DNA of 64,000 nucleotides from Rhynchopus sp. YZ270_cl-10 (GCA_964035575.1 OZ037838.1:1798001-1862000), one strand, 5' to 3'; shown: positions 28,817-39,773, counted from the first letter of the stretch. Notes: generated from the sequence alone by a model not told the origin. Translations and numbers: made by a program.

Positions 28817-31228
28817 ATGGAAATACGTAAGTTCAAACCAACTTGCACAATCAATCTGACATGGCTGATTGCCATGGCGACAGCATTCTCCACGTGTGCG
28901 TCGATTGCCGGCGGGATGATCATGTACTTCGAGTCTGTCGCAGCGCTGGAGAAGACGATTGAAGAAGTGTCTCGTGCTGAGTGTTCTAGTGTCCAGTTGG
29001 ACCTCTTGAAGAGCGTAGAGGAGGCAGAGTCCATTGTGTACAAGACTGAGAGGTTTTTGTTTACGTCCGTGATCAAGTCCCAAGGTCCTATCGTGGCTGA
29101 CGAAAATGGGTTCCTGAATGTCTCGAAGTCGGACAGCACTGACTGGGTTGAGATGATTCGGCGCTACAAGTTTGGCGCAATCCGGCGCAGCAAGCATCTC
29201 TACTCCATCGGTGTTGTGCTGATACCTCACGTGAGGACGGACTCGGCTGGCATCTACACGAACGTGTGGTTCGATCTGAAGGCGGGAAACGAGCGTGAGT
29301 TTGTTTGGGGCCGCTCTGGGAACATGATTGAAGGGGCGAACAACACACATCTGACACTGGCACGAACAGACAAGCTGGACGAGGAGTCTGGCGAGATTAC
29401 TGGGTTTGCGTACAACTTCCCTGCCATCGGACGGTTCATTAACTACGCAACCTATACATTCGCTGACGGCACAGAGCTCAACTTAACGAATTGGCCTGCA
29501 GACTACGCACCACGTGGCTGGTCGCAGGGCACCTATGGCGCACAGGCCCAGCGCTGGCGCTACCCTTCCACATGGTACGCCTCGGACAACAACCCTTACG
29601 TGTACAACTCATATGACGTTGTCTTCGCACCCCCACCCCCACCACACCCGTGGTCGGCTTACAAGTACATCTACATCAGCGGCTTCTTCATCTTCACGCC
29701 TTGGGAGGAGGCCATGGCCCAGTACGGACGGGACCACCCGGGAACAGAGGTAATCGTCTTCGACGCGACCACCGAGTTCGTGTATGCTACTTCAGACAAC
29801 AGAGCCATGATTGACAAGTCGTGCGTCGCGGGTGGGCGCACGGACACGCCACTGGAGGACTGTGTTGTGATGATTTCGCACATGCCCAAGGTGATTCGGG
29901 ACGCGTGGAAGGAAGTCAAAGACGAGGAGGACACCTTTCGCATCACTGATCTCGACGGCGAGAAGCACTTCGTGCGCAGGGCACCCCTCTTCCGCTTCAC
30001 GCCCGAGGGAGGCAAAGACGAGAGCATCCCTGCACCCATGAACGCCTGCATCCTCTGGGTGCGCCCGTACTCTTCTGTCGAGGGTGAGGTGAAGAACGCG
30101 CTGTACCTCTTGATCGGCTTCTCTGCCGCAGTGTTGCTCCTGGACGTGGTGCTTGCAGTGTGTGAGGTGCTTGTGGTCGGTGTGCCGCTGATAAAGCTAT
30201 CTGCTGCGATGACACACCTGCACGACATGGACCTCGTCAACGCACTGCGGTGCACAGACGCCGCACGCACACAGGCCATTGCTGTCACGCAAATCCGCAA
30301 CGTGATCAACGGCCTTCTCTTCGCTGTGCGGAACCTTGGGCAGTACAAAGCGTTCCTCCCGTCGTCGCTTTTTCAGGAGGAGGACACCGCCGATGATGGG
30401 TCGAGCGAGACTTCCGTCACAAAGGATACTGGCAGTAAGGGCAGCGGTGACTCCAGCACATCACCTGCGTCCCGCTGCAGTGCCGTTGTGCGCGCAAACG
30501 TGACTCAGCTGCAGACTGTGTCTGCCAAGGGTGCGCTGCTTGCGGTGCGTGTTGTTGCTGCAGAGGTGGGGCACGCGGAGTACACAACACTGATCGGATA
30601 CCTGCAGGACGTTGTCTCAGCAAGGCGTGGGATGCTGCACGGTATCCAGGCTGTAGAGCACACTCTGTTCCACATCTCGTGGGGGCTGACAGCACGCTGC
30701 ACGCTGTCCTCCTGTGTGAAGTACGCAAGCGAAGTCGCCTCGTTGCTGCCGAATGCACCCACACGCGTGTCCTCTGCTATCGTGTCGGGCTCGTTCCATG
30801 TCGGCAACGTCGGGAACAGCACTCTGCGTGGTGTTGCTGTGTGCGGTACTGAAACCTCAAAGCTGGCCGCCTTCCAAGCCTTCTCCGCACACTGCATGGT
30901 GCTGTCCAAGTCAGCTTCGGTGACAGTACTCAGCAGAAGGGCGGCTTCTGTTCTGGAGGGACAGTTCCTCACCCACTACCTGTGCAAAGCCTTAGGTGAC
31001 AGGATGTGCGAGCTTGGTGCACAAAGCGTCCAGAAGAACGAGGAATGGATGTACACAGTGGACCGCGACCAGTCCACAAGGGACCCCATACAGAGGCACG
31101 TAGATGATGGACTTCCCTTCAAAGATGTGTCGAAGCAGCACATGACAGATCTGCAACAACTTCTCTTCGAGTCAGCTGAAGACGTGAACATGGTGTGGTC
31201 TGTCGCCGGAAGGCTGGGCCCAGCATAA
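28817..31228 (+). CDS. Receptor-like membrane protein with degenerate cyclase domain (subtype B, 803 aa)
   Basis: Same architecture as the gene at 14646: N-terminal anchor, ectodomain, second membrane segment, helical stretch, linker and catalytically degenerate class III cyclase-like domain. Subtype B markers are 'LDLLKSVEEAESIVYKTERF' near residue 62 and the tail 'ALGDRMCELGAQSVQ'. The ectodomain patch near residues 206-222 reads INYATYTFADGTELNLTN, unlike subtype A. The linker is shorter than in its near-twin at 33468 ('SPASRCSAVVRANVTQ'), which explains the 9-residue length difference. The remaining protein is almost identical to the twin. The gene sits in a segmental duplication covering ~28690-31444 and ~33340-36121. 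Confidence 0.85.
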   Translation: MEIRKFKPTCTINLTWLIAMATAFSTCASIAGGMIMYFESVAALEKTIEEVSRAECSSVQLDLLKSVEEAESIVYKTERFLFTSVIKSQGPIVADENGFLNVSKSDSTDWVEMIRRYKFGAIRRSKHLYSIGVVLIPHVRTDSAGIYTNVWFDLKAGNEREFVWGRSGNMIEGANNTHLTLARTDKLDEESGEITGFAYNFPAIGRFINYATYTFADGTELNLTNWPADYAPRGWSQGTYGAQAQRWRYPSTWYASDNNPYVYNSYDVVFAPPPPPHPWSAYKYIYISGFFIFTPWEEAMAQYGRDHPGTEVIVFDATTEFVYATSDNRAMIDKSCVAGGRTDTPLEDCVVMISHMPKVIRDAWKEVKDEEDTFRITDLDGEKHFVRRAPLFRFTPEGGKDESIPAPMNACILWVRPYSSVEGEVKNALYLLIGFSAAVLLLDVVLAVCEVLVVGVPLIKLSAAMTHLHDMDLVNALRCTDAARTQAIAVTQIRNVINGLLFAVRNLGQYKAFLPSSLFQEEDTADDGSSETSVTKDTGSKGSGDSSTSPASRCSAVVRANVTQLQTVSAKGALLAVRVVAAEVGHAEYTTLIGYLQDVVSARRGMLHGIQAVEHTLFHISWGLTARCTLSSCVKYASEVASLLPNAPTRVSSAIVSGSFHVGNVGNSTLRGVAVCGTETSKLAAFQAFSAHCMVLSKSASVTVLSRRAASVLEGQFLTHYLCKALGDRMCELGAQSVQKNEEWMYTVDRDQSTRDPIQRHVDDGLPFKDVSKQHMTDLQQLLFESAEDVNMVWSVAGRLGPA

Positions 31229-31444
31229 ATCCAATGTTTTTTTAGTGTACGTGTGGTGTGTGGTTGTGATGGGCCGAATTAATTTTTTTTGGTCGACCAC
31301 AGTTGACAGGGGGTAACGCTACGGATGCTCTAACTGTTTCCATCCACTCATTTTTATTCCTCCCTTCTTACACGTCCCCCGTTTGTACCCCTTTTGTCAG
31401 TTGTGCACGCGTTTAGGAAGGCAACTTCCTCCACGCAACGACTT
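31229..31444 (+). repeat. Duplicated 3' flank of subtype B gene (partner 35907-36121)
   Basis: Identical apart from one base near the end, and stopping at ACGCAACGACTT in both copies. This marks the right edge of the ~2.75 kb segmental duplication. Confidence 0.9.
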
Positions 31445-31474
31445 GTCCTAAAATACCCCATTTAACATAAGTGA

Positions 31475-31582
31475 TGTGATCGCAGATATGATTCTCCACC
31501 CCGCAGGGGGTCTGGCGAGTAGTTCCGAGGGGTTTTGGACACTTCTGTGATTATCTGAGCACTTTTTTTTAGGTGAAAAAGC
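31475..31582. repeat. Solo arm fragment of the 45352-46168 palindrome family
   Basis: Contains GATCGCA, ATTCTCCACCCCGCAGGGGG, GGCGAGTAGTTCCGAGGGG and ACACTTCTGTG in the order found in the palindrome's right arm (45832-45935), with a few substitutions. Confidence 0.75.
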
Positions 31583-32266
31583 TTATATAAGTTAACGGTG
31601 CTTGGTCTTGCGCCTTGCGTACACTAACCTGTACAAAGCCCGGACGGTTGGATTGCTTTGAAATGAAAATGGTCAAATTTTTGCAACTTGAGTTAAGTTT
31701 CATTTTTGGCTGCACAATGCAGGGGAATCTCCTTAGACCTTATCAAATAGCACCGTAGGCAAGGAAGAAAATAGCGTCCAGCGAGAAACGTGAAAAGTCG
31801 CGCGTCTGCGTATCCGCTTCCCGCTTGTTTTCCCCCTCTATTCCCCCCTGTGCTCCACGACACTTTCTGTACTTCAGGCAAACACAACCATATCGTAAAT
31901 CAAGTCGAAGAAAAAGAAAAGAAAAGAAGAAGAAAAAAAAGTCCACACCCACGAGGCGAGCGTTTTGGCAGGCGCTTGTTAGGACAGCCAAAAGACTTGG
32001 ATCTGAGTGCAGAAGTGGTGTGGAAGCGAACAACAAACAACCTTAATTTTCCCCCCCCCCGTTTATAGTCTTTTGAGCAACAAAGCAAAGAGGAACGAGT
32101 CTCTCGAGCATTTTTGAGGTATACCTCCGCGAGCGCAGCGAGCAGATAATTTTTTAGGTGCCATCATGCCATCATGCCATCTGGGGGGGAAATCCCCAGG
32201 TGATGGATAGCGAAAGCCCTGCCCCACCACCCACACTTTTGTGGATGGACTATCGACGTCTATCGT
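31583..32266. other. Spacer without supported gene
   Basis: Includes 31785-31890, a diverged copy of 19800-19905, and the GAGCGCAGCGAG sequence near 32130, similar in form to the GCGAAGC hairpins at 54.4-55.0 kb. Confidence 0.4.
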
Positions 32267-32755
32267 GCACCAAGCGTTGGGTGCAGCGAACTGCAGTAAG
32301 CTCACAACGGAAGGTGGGCCTCAGGCTGACGAGCGGTTGTGTCCCGCCCTCGTTCTCTTACGGGAAGGTCTACTTAGCTTTCTTTTACATCTGTTGTTAT
32401 AGGCCGCAGGGTACTTATGCTTTCATCCGGGGCTGGCATCGTACGTGGGTCAGTCGGAGGTGCCTGCATCAATAACTTCACTTTTTTGTCAGGGGGAGAA
32501 GCTTGTGAGCAGCGCAGGTTGCGCAGGTTTTTTTCCAGAACGTATCGTATTATGTGTATTATAACGCGATACGTGGGATAGTCATGTATTTGCCAATACA
32601 GACGGTGTGTGCAGGTTTGAACAGGAGGGTTGTCCTGGGTGGGTAACATTGTAACTCTCATTGCACCTATTTTCAGTGCAGGCGCTATGTTGGGAACTGC
32701 TGAATAAATTATAGCTTTATATTTCAGCTCCACTTTCGTGGCTCATGTTTGTGTT
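32267..32755 (+). repeat. Leader-region duplication, long copy (partner 39324-39773)
   Basis: Shared blocks include GCACCAAGCGTTGGGTGCAG, GGCCGCAGGGTACTTATGC, CATCCGGGGCTGGCATCG and GAAGCTTGTGAGCAGCGC, then the conserved leader block. The partner lacks ~60 bp near 32300-32360. The stem-forming GCACCAAGCGTTGGGTGC start could belong to a structured RNA, but no known RNA family was recognised. Confidence 0.75.
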
Positions 32756-32776
32756 CTTCATATTTTTCTCCGTGCC
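32725..32776 (+). promoter_or_regulatory. Conserved leader block, copy 3
   Basis: TTTATATTTCAG then CTCCACTTTCGTGGCTCATG and the rest of the block, 743 bp before the receptor start at 33468. The ~90 bp after it are shared with 49050-49140. Confidence 0.55.
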
Positions 32777-32957
32777 TAAGCGATTCTACACATCATCGTG
32801 ACATCGTCATAACATAAGAGCATAGCATGAGAAGCGCATGTCATTATGACGTGTACCACGTGTCAATCTGTACAGGACTGTACGGTTTTTCTATTTAATT
32901 AAAATCAGTTTTGCGAATTAAACAAAATGTATCTGTATTCAAATCTTTGTGTTCTTA

Positions 32958-33228
32958 CTTCTATGTTAGATTCTCCCCTCCGCTTCTCATCCTCGTCGCC
33001 CAAACCTTCCTTGCTCGCAGTATGGCATCAGAGCAGACCATATCTATATATTCCGTTTCCTCCTCCATCTCGCGGGCCTTCCGTGTGGCCTACTCCACGT
33101 CTGGAAGGACCTGTAATATCTCTGCAATCTCCAGCAGCCTGCAGCGTCACGTGCTCCGCATCACGTTTCGCCAGCGCTGGCTGCTCCTCCTTCTCGATCC
33201 TCATCAGATCCAAGCACTCCAACTAGAC
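32958..33228 (-). pseudogene. Possible inserted gene fragment (coiled-coil-like, minus strand)
   Basis: The leader of the receptor at 49494 reads straight from 'GTGTTCTTACTTCT' to 'AGACAGAACTATTCC' with ~20 bp between. Here ~265 bp of more GC-rich DNA lies between the same flanks. On the minus strand it reads as charged, helix-like peptide in two frames: 'LMRIEKEEQPALAKRDAEHV' and, shifted, 'KAREMEEETEYIDMVCSDA'. It may be a captured, frame-broken exon. The plus strand has a 153-aa frame with no features, and its pyrimidine-CAG at ~33019 could instead be another acceptor. I am unsure. Confidence 0.3.
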
Positions 33229-33430
33229 AGAACTATTCCTCGCTGTTACATGTGTCGCTCTCATGAAGGAGGTACAAGGAGCTATCTCCGCGCCGTTTTC
33301 AATCACAATACTTTTTATGCGGCTCATAGCCCGTACACAGTGATATTTCGTGCCATGTGGCAGGCCATTTGACCCACCGCAGGAAGGCTGCTCTTTCATC
33401 AGTGCTGTTGCAATAGTGCTGCTGACACAC

Positions 33431-33453
33431 ACCTTTCCCACCCCACCCTGCAG
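33431..33453 (+). promoter_or_regulatory. Polypyrimidine-AG acceptor before receptor gene 3
   Basis: Same sequence as at 14609 and 28780, ATG 14 nt downstream. Confidence 0.6.
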
Positions 33454-33467
33454 ACACACACACCACC

Positions 33468-35906
33468 ATGGAAATACGTAAGTTCAAACCAACTTGCACA
33501 ATCAATCTGACATGGCTTATTGCCATGGCGACAGCATTCTCCACGTGTGCGTCGATTGCCGGCGGGATGATCATGTACTTCGAGTCTGTCGCAGCACTGG
33601 AGAAGACGATTGAGGAGGTGTCTCTCGCTGAGTGTTCTAGTATCCAGCTGGACCTCTTGAAGAGCGTAGAGGAGGCAGAGTCCATTGTGTACAAGACTGA
33701 GAGGTTTTTGTTTACGTCCGTGATCAAGTCCCAAGGTCCTATCGTGGCTGACGAAAATGGGTTCCTGAATGTCTCGAAGTCGGACAGCACTGACTGGGTT
33801 GAGATGATTCGGCGCTACAAGTTTGGCGCAATCCGGCGCAGCAAGCATCTCTACTCCATCGGTGTTGTGCTGATACCTCACGTGAGGACGGACTCGGCTG
33901 GCATCTACACGAACGTGTGGTTCGATCTGAAGGCGGGAAACGAGCGTGAGTTTGTTTGGGGCCGCTCTGGGAACATGATTGAAGGGGCGAACAACACACA
34001 TCTGACACTGGCACGAACAGACAAGCTGGACGAGGAGTCTGGCGAGATTACTGGGTTTGCGTACAACTTCCCTGCCATCGGACGGTTCATTAACTACGCA
34101 ACCTATACATTCGCTGACGGCACAGAGCTCAACTTAACGAATTGGCCTGCAGACTACGCACCACGTGGCTGGTCGCAGGGCACCTATGGCGCACAGGCCC
34201 AGCGCTGGCGCTACCCTTCCACATGGTACGCCTCGGACAACAACCCTTACGTGTACAACTCATATGACGTTGTCTTCGCACCCCCACCCCCACCACACCC
34301 GTGGTCGGCTTACAAGTACATCTACATCAGCGGCTTCTTCATCTTCACGCCTTGGGAGGAGGCCATGGCCCAGTACGGACGGGACCACCCGGGAACAGAG
34401 GTAATCGTCTTCGACGCGACCACCGAGTTCGTGTATGCTACTTCAGACAACAGAGCCATGATTGACAAGTCGTGCGTCGCGGGTGGGCGCACGGACACGC
34501 CACTGGAGGACTGTGTTGTGATGATTTCGCACATGCCCAAGGTGATTCGGGACGCGTGGAAGGAAGTCAAAGACGAGGAGGACACCTTTCGCATCACTGA
34601 TCTCGACGGCGAGAAGCACTTCGTGCGCAGGGCACCCCTCTTCCGCTTCACGCCCGAGGGAGGCAAAGACGAGAGCATCCCTGCACCCATGAACGCCTGC
34701 ATCCTCTGGGTGCGCCCGTACTCTTCTGTCGAGGGTGAGGTGAAGAACGCGCTGTACCTCTTGATCGGCTTCTCTGCCGCAGTGTTGCTCCTGGACGTGG
34801 TGCTTGCAGTGTGTGAGGTGCTTGTGGTCGGTGTGCCGCTGATAAAGCTATCTGCTGCGATGACACACCTGCACGACATGGACCTCGTCAACGCGCTGCG
34901 GTGCACAGACGCCGCACGTACACAGGCCATTGCTGTCACGCAGATCCGCAACGTGATCAACGGCCTTCTCTTCGCTGTGCGGAACCTTGGGCAGTACAAA
35001 GCGTTCCTCCCGTCGTCGCTTTTTCAGGAGGAGGACACCGCCGATGATGGGTCGAGCGAGACTTCCGTCACAAAGGATACTGGCAGTAAGGGCAGCGGTG
35101 ACTCCAGCACATCACCTGCGGCCCGCAGACACTCTGCAGCTGCGTCCCGCAGCAGTGCCGTTGTGCGCACAGGGAACGTGACGCAGCTTCAGACTGTGTC
35201 TGCCAAGGGTGCGCTGCTTGCGGTGCGTGTTGTTGCTGCAGAGGTGGGGCATGCGGAGTACACAACACTGATCGGATACCTGCAGGACATTGTCTCAGCA
35301 AGGCGTGGGATGCTGCACGGTATCCAGGCTGTGGAGCACACTCTGTTCCACATCTCGTGGGGGCTGACAGCACGCTGCACGCTGTCCTCCTGTGTGAAGT
35401 ACGCAAGCGAAGTCGCCTCGTTGCTGCCGAATGCACCCACACGCGTGTCCTCTGCTATCGTGTCGGGCTCGTTCCATGTCGGCAACGTCGGGAACAGCAC
35501 TCTGCGTGGTGTTGCTGTGTGCGGTACTGAAACCTCAAAGCTGGCCGCCTTCCAAGCCTTCTCCGCACACTGCATGGTGCTGTCCAAGTCAGCTTCGGTG
35601 ACAGTACTCAGCAGAAGGGCGGCTTCTGTTCTGGAGGGACAGTTCCTCACCCACTACCTGTGCAAAGCCTTAGGTGACAGGATGTGCGAGCTTGGTGCAC
35701 AAAGCGTCCAGAAGAACGAGGAATGGATGTACACAGTGGACCGCGACCAGTCCACAAGGGACCCCATACAGAGGCACGTAGATGATGGACTTCCCTTCAA
35801 AGATGTGTCGAAGCAGCACATGACAGATCTGCAACAACTTCTCTTCGAGTCAGCTGAAGACGTGAACATGGTGTGGTCTGTCGCCGGAAGGCTGGGCCCA
35901 GCATAA
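33468..35906 (+). CDS. Receptor-like membrane protein with degenerate cyclase domain (subtype B, 812 aa)
   Basis: A near-twin of 28817-31228, with the same subtype B ectodomain patch and C-terminal tail. The N-terminal region differs at single residues (LAECSSIQ versus RAECSSVQ). The linker after 'SSTSPA' continues 'ARRHSAAASRSSAVVRTGNV', and its second half matches subtype A rather than the twin, so the gene is a mosaic. The cyclase-like domain differs from the others by one residue (QDIVSARRG). The catalytic Asp, Asn and Arg positions are missing as in all copies. The two near-identical twins point to a recent duplication. Function as for the paralogues: a presumed non-enzymatic membrane sensor. 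Confidence 0.85.
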   Translation: MEIRKFKPTCTINLTWLIAMATAFSTCASIAGGMIMYFESVAALEKTIEEVSLAECSSIQLDLLKSVEEAESIVYKTERFLFTSVIKSQGPIVADENGFLNVSKSDSTDWVEMIRRYKFGAIRRSKHLYSIGVVLIPHVRTDSAGIYTNVWFDLKAGNEREFVWGRSGNMIEGANNTHLTLARTDKLDEESGEITGFAYNFPAIGRFINYATYTFADGTELNLTNWPADYAPRGWSQGTYGAQAQRWRYPSTWYASDNNPYVYNSYDVVFAPPPPPHPWSAYKYIYISGFFIFTPWEEAMAQYGRDHPGTEVIVFDATTEFVYATSDNRAMIDKSCVAGGRTDTPLEDCVVMISHMPKVIRDAWKEVKDEEDTFRITDLDGEKHFVRRAPLFRFTPEGGKDESIPAPMNACILWVRPYSSVEGEVKNALYLLIGFSAAVLLLDVVLAVCEVLVVGVPLIKLSAAMTHLHDMDLVNALRCTDAARTQAIAVTQIRNVINGLLFAVRNLGQYKAFLPSSLFQEEDTADDGSSETSVTKDTGSKGSGDSSTSPAARRHSAAASRSSAVVRTGNVTQLQTVSAKGALLAVRVVAAEVGHAEYTTLIGYLQDIVSARRGMLHGIQAVEHTLFHISWGLTARCTLSSCVKYASEVASLLPNAPTRVSSAIVSGSFHVGNVGNSTLRGVAVCGTETSKLAAFQAFSAHCMVLSKSASVTVLSRRAASVLEGQFLTHYLCKALGDRMCELGAQSVQKNEEWMYTVDRDQSTRDPIQRHVDDGLPFKDVSKQHMTDLQQLLFESAEDVNMVWSVAGRLGPA

Positions 35907-36121
35907 ATCCAATGTTTTTTTAGTGTACGTGTGGTGTGTGGTTGTGATGGGCCGAATTAATTTTTTTTGGTCGACCACAGTTGACAGGGGGTAACGCTAC
36001 GGATGCTCTAACTGTTTCCATCCACTCATTTTTATTCCTCCCTTCTTACACGTCCCCCGTTTGTACCCCTTTTGTCAGTTGTGCACGCGTTTAGGAAGGC
36101 AACTTCCTTCACGCAACGACT
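35907..36121 (+). repeat. Duplicated 3' flank of subtype B gene (partner 31229-31444)
   Basis: See 31229-31444. After 36121 the sequences part; here a short CATTGTCCAGAGAA segment resembles the 3' flank at 52205. Confidence 0.9.
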
Positions 36122-38451
36122 TCGCTAATGATTAAGTTGTCGAATAAATAAATTCAAAATACATTGTCCAGAGAACTCTCGAAAAGAAAACCACCACGAC
36201 AGTGCTAACTTTCTCATTCTCTTCTGAGGATGTTACCCTCTAGGCCTACCCTCAGTCCACGGAGGGCGGGATGTAGCTTTGTTACCGACGCGCCACCTTT
36301 GCGAACCCAACCACACTCTATTGCGTGGCACTGGGCACGCTCCTGGTAGCCCACGCATGCGCGAATACGCAGTGGGCCCATGTTTTTTCGCCCCTGAGCA
36401 TAAATGGCCAGTGGTCAGGCCAGAGTCGTTTTGGTGGGGTCGCTCTGCTTCTGGTCGGAAAACCCCCAGATATGGGTCAGATACACCCTGTGACCCAAAA
36501 TTCATGATTAGGGCGACTCGAATATAATAATTTTAATCATAAATTTGCGCGTTTTACGTACGTACCAACATGTACCCTCATAGTAAAAATAATGTTTTTT
36601 CAAAAATAAATTAATAACGCTCCGTCCCAAATTTTTGTCCACACATACGATAAAGTAATAGTTACTCCACTAAATAAATCGAGCAAAAATATGGTGAACT
36701 CAGCGGAGCCCGGTTTTAAAAGTGCCAAAAACGACCTTTTCGTTTTGACGCATTGTGACTTCCTCAAATGCACTTTTCAAGGGTAAAAAATTCGGGTTTT
36801 CTAAGCACAACCAGTGTTAAGTCAAAAATTTTCGCGAAAAAAAAATAGATTTTTTTTGACTCTAGATGCCGGAACCCAGAAACGTCCATTCGAGCAATTT
36901 TTTTTTGGTTTTGACACCCCCTGTGCCCGCCAGGCATAGTCTGTACAAAGTGATTTTTACCTGGATTTTTGCCTGTATTTTCCTTAAGGAAAATACATAG
37001 GGAATTATCTTAAGTTTAAAAAAATGACCCAAAAGCAGGGCGTTCGCCCCGGGGCGAAAAATATTTTTTTTCGTTAAAAAAATCTTTTCCTGAAAAAATG
37101 ACATTTTATTTCGCCCCAGGGCTTCGCCCCACCGGGGCGAAACCCTGTATAAATAAATAAATAAATAAAAAAAAGGGGAAAAAAAAAAAAAAAAAAAAGA
37201 GAGAGAGAGATTTCTCCCCACCACCCTGTCGACCCCCCCGGAGGGGGGGTCGCAGAGGGGGTGTCCACTGTACTCAAAATCATCCGCAAACCCGCCTGCC
37301 GTGAAAGGAAGTTTCCCCAGCACTCCTGCTCGCTCCTCAATCCTGCAGTCTGCTGAAGGTGTCCAGTACCCCCTGGTATAGAAGGTGTCACTACTCGTGT
37401 CAACTCTACCTTCAACGGCAGAGAGACGTTTTAGTTTATTGAAAATAGTCAAAATAAGGATGAAGTCTCATATGACAGATGCCTCTCTCTTGTACATCTG
37501 TTTGATTAAACAGCACAAAGAGACCCTCAGTGAGGGGGGATTGATGAAATTCTCCATCGTTTTGCTGGTTTTAGTATCAGGAAAGTTCAGCTGTAATAGC
37601 ACTTGTGCTGGGGAAGGGATCACGCGCAAATCGCAAAATTTTTTTGACCACTCAGTACCAGGGATTCACCCCCACGAACTAGCTTCTCTCCGGCGGGAAA
37701 TTTTTTTTGACCTATTTTAAGCACTAGTAAAAAACCAAAAATTTCGGGTTTTTTGGCATTTCGCCACGATCAGGAAAAAACGATGGCGATAGCGAACGCC
37801 CTGCCCAAAAGTAACATTTTTTTTGTAACAATTTAATAAAATGTTTTATTCGTTTTTTTGCAGTTGGGCAAAAAGTAACAAATGTAACAAAGAAAAAATA
37901 AAAAGTACATGGTTGAAGCACGGGAGTACCATAGGGAACTGGGTTGCTGACCACACCATACAGGCTGTACCTCAATTTTTTTTTGCCTGCGGCGCCATTT
38001 TCCCTTTTTTGCTCCGCAAAAAAGGGTTCGTTGAGTGACTCTGTGTAAAAAGCTAGATTTTTACACCATGGGTTTCCGCGCTGTATGCTTTATTAGCCCC
38101 CCCAGTAACATTTTTGTTACGCCTGCGGCGTAACAAAAATGTTACAAAAAAATAAAATCCAAAAAATGAAAAAAGTAACAAAATGCAAAAATGTTATAAA
38201 AAATAATAAAAAACGCCGAAATAATTTATTTGTAACAATAACATAATTTATACTATGAGGGTATTAAAAATGCAAAAAAAAAATAGTGAAAAAGTGGCTT
38301 TTTGACGGTTTTGGCCATGTTGGCGAAATGCCATTCCGACACACTTTAGGGACTTTTTTTGGGCGTTTATTGGTGTTTTTGTGGTAAAAAATCGTCCTCT
38401 GCTGGTCCAGTGGCGGGTTGGCTGTAGTTGCCCTTTCACGACTTTTTTCCT
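36122..38451. other. AT-rich repeat tract without supported gene
   Basis: Includes 36400-36510, an inverted diverged copy of 39100-39190 (GACCCATTTCTGG, TTTTCCGACCAG). A GGGGCGAA/TTCGCCCC palindromic patch lies at 37045-37140 and an A/GA run at 37150-37210. 37965-38035 is related to the GCGCCGCAGGCAAA repeat at 46638 and 58300. Scattered TAACATTTTTGTTAC palindromes lie at 38105-38145. Confidence 0.45.
36663..36709 (+). repeat. 45-bp dispersed motif, copy 2
   Basis: Same block as 22671-22716, here ending CTCAGCGGAG so that both termini read CTCC/GGAG. Confidence 0.65.
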
Positions 38452-38545
38452 TGTACCTGTGTACCTGTGTACCTGTGTACCTGTGTACCTGTGTACCTGT
38501 GTACCTGTGTACCTGTGTACCTGTGTACCTGTGTACCTGTGTACC
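38452..38545 (-). repeat. 8-bp satellite (CAGGTACA), locus 1
   Basis: About eleven units, read as TGTACCTG on the + strand. Confidence 0.95.
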
Positions 38546-38945
38546 AGTACCCATAATACCCAAATAATTTAGGATAATACCCACTGGATATTATCCGAAA
38601 TGGGTACTAGAAATTTGGGCCCACCCTCTCCCTTTTTTCAATGCAGGTTTCACAACTGGTAGACTATCTAACGCCACTCATTACGTGCAGATATACAGTG
38701 TCACGGTGGTCATTTGACAGGGGGGTCTTGTCATGTAACTAGTCATGCACCTTGTCACATGACTAGTCATGGGTGGTAACTAGGTCGTGGTATATAGGAC
38801 TACTGGCCAAATAATTGCCGCATACCTAGAAGGCGAATTTCGTATTCGCCTATATTCGGATCCGAATGTAGGGCGAACCCACGAAGCCCACTCAAAACCC
38901 AATTCCAAGGGCACTTTTTTACCTCTCGACGTTAATTCATCTATC
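38546..38945. other. Spacer without supported gene
   Basis: Contains short GTCATGTGAC/ACTAGTCATG palindromic repeats near 38730-38785. No gene seen. Confidence 0.4.
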
Positions 38946-39042
38946 TTCTACTCGGACTTTTTGCTCGATTTTTCCTCCTGTGACCTCAGAAACGTCATTC
39001 TGAGTTCAAAGGAGCAAAAATCGAACAAAAAGTCCGAGTAGA
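38946..39042. repeat. Isolated long hairpin, ~43-nt arms
   Basis: TTCTACTCGGACTTTTTGCT at the left pairs with its inverse ending 39042, and the pairing continues inward to CTCAG/CTGAG with few mismatches and a ~10-nt loop. Confidence 0.7.
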
Positions 39043-39323
39043 AGTTATCTCATTGACACGTAAGTACAAAAGGTTACCTTTTTAGGGGGGGAGGTTTACG
39101 GACCATATTATATTATTCTGGGTCGCCCTAATCATGAATTTTCGGGTCACAGGGCGTTTCTGACCCATTTCTGGGGGGTTTTCCGACCAGAGGTGGCCTG
39201 GAAATGGCCAGAATTGTCGTAACAGGTTAACGACACACAATTTTACTAGGGAGTCGCTGACCTTAGATTCCTCCCTCCCCGCCCACCCCTTTTTCTGTTT
39301 TTGGGTTTCTGCTCTCTTGTGTA

Positions 39324-39773
39324 GCACCAAGCGTTGGGTGCAGCGAACTGCAGTGCCTGTTACGGGTAGGTCTACTTAGCTTTCTTTTACATCTGTTGTC
39401 ATAGGCCGCAGGGTACTTATGCTTTCATCCGGGGCTGGCATCGTACGTGGGTCAGTCGGAGGTGCCTGCATCAATAACTTCACTTTTTTGTCAGGGGAGA
39501 AGCTTGTGAGCAGCGCAGGTTGAGCAGGTTTTTTTCCAGAACGTATCGTATTATGTGTATTATAACGCGATACGTGGGATAGTCATGTATTTGCCAATAC
39601 AGACGGTGTGTGCAGCATCTAATGGCCGGTTTGAACAGGAGGGTTGTCCTGGGTGGGTAACATTGTAACTCTCATTGCACCTATTTTCAGAATCAGGAGC
39701 TATGTTGGGAACTGCTAAATGAATTATCGCTTTTTATTTCAGCTCCACTTTCGTGGCTCATGTTTGTGTTCTT
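39324..39773 (+). repeat. Leader-region duplication, short copy (partner 32267-32755)
   Basis: Same blocks as the partner with an internal deletion and a small insertion near 39617. It ends inside the conserved leader block, and no receptor gene follows. Confidence 0.75.
39740..39773 (+). promoter_or_regulatory. Conserved leader block, truncated orphan copy
   Basis: TTTTATTTCAG plus CTCCACTTTCGTGGCTCATG, lost after 'GTGTTCTT'. No gene follows. Confidence 0.5.

Noticed and set aside
37150-37215. Poly-A tract as a retrogene tail
   Set aside because: It follows no coding sequence and is preceded by TAAA repeats and followed by GA repeats, so it is simple sequence.
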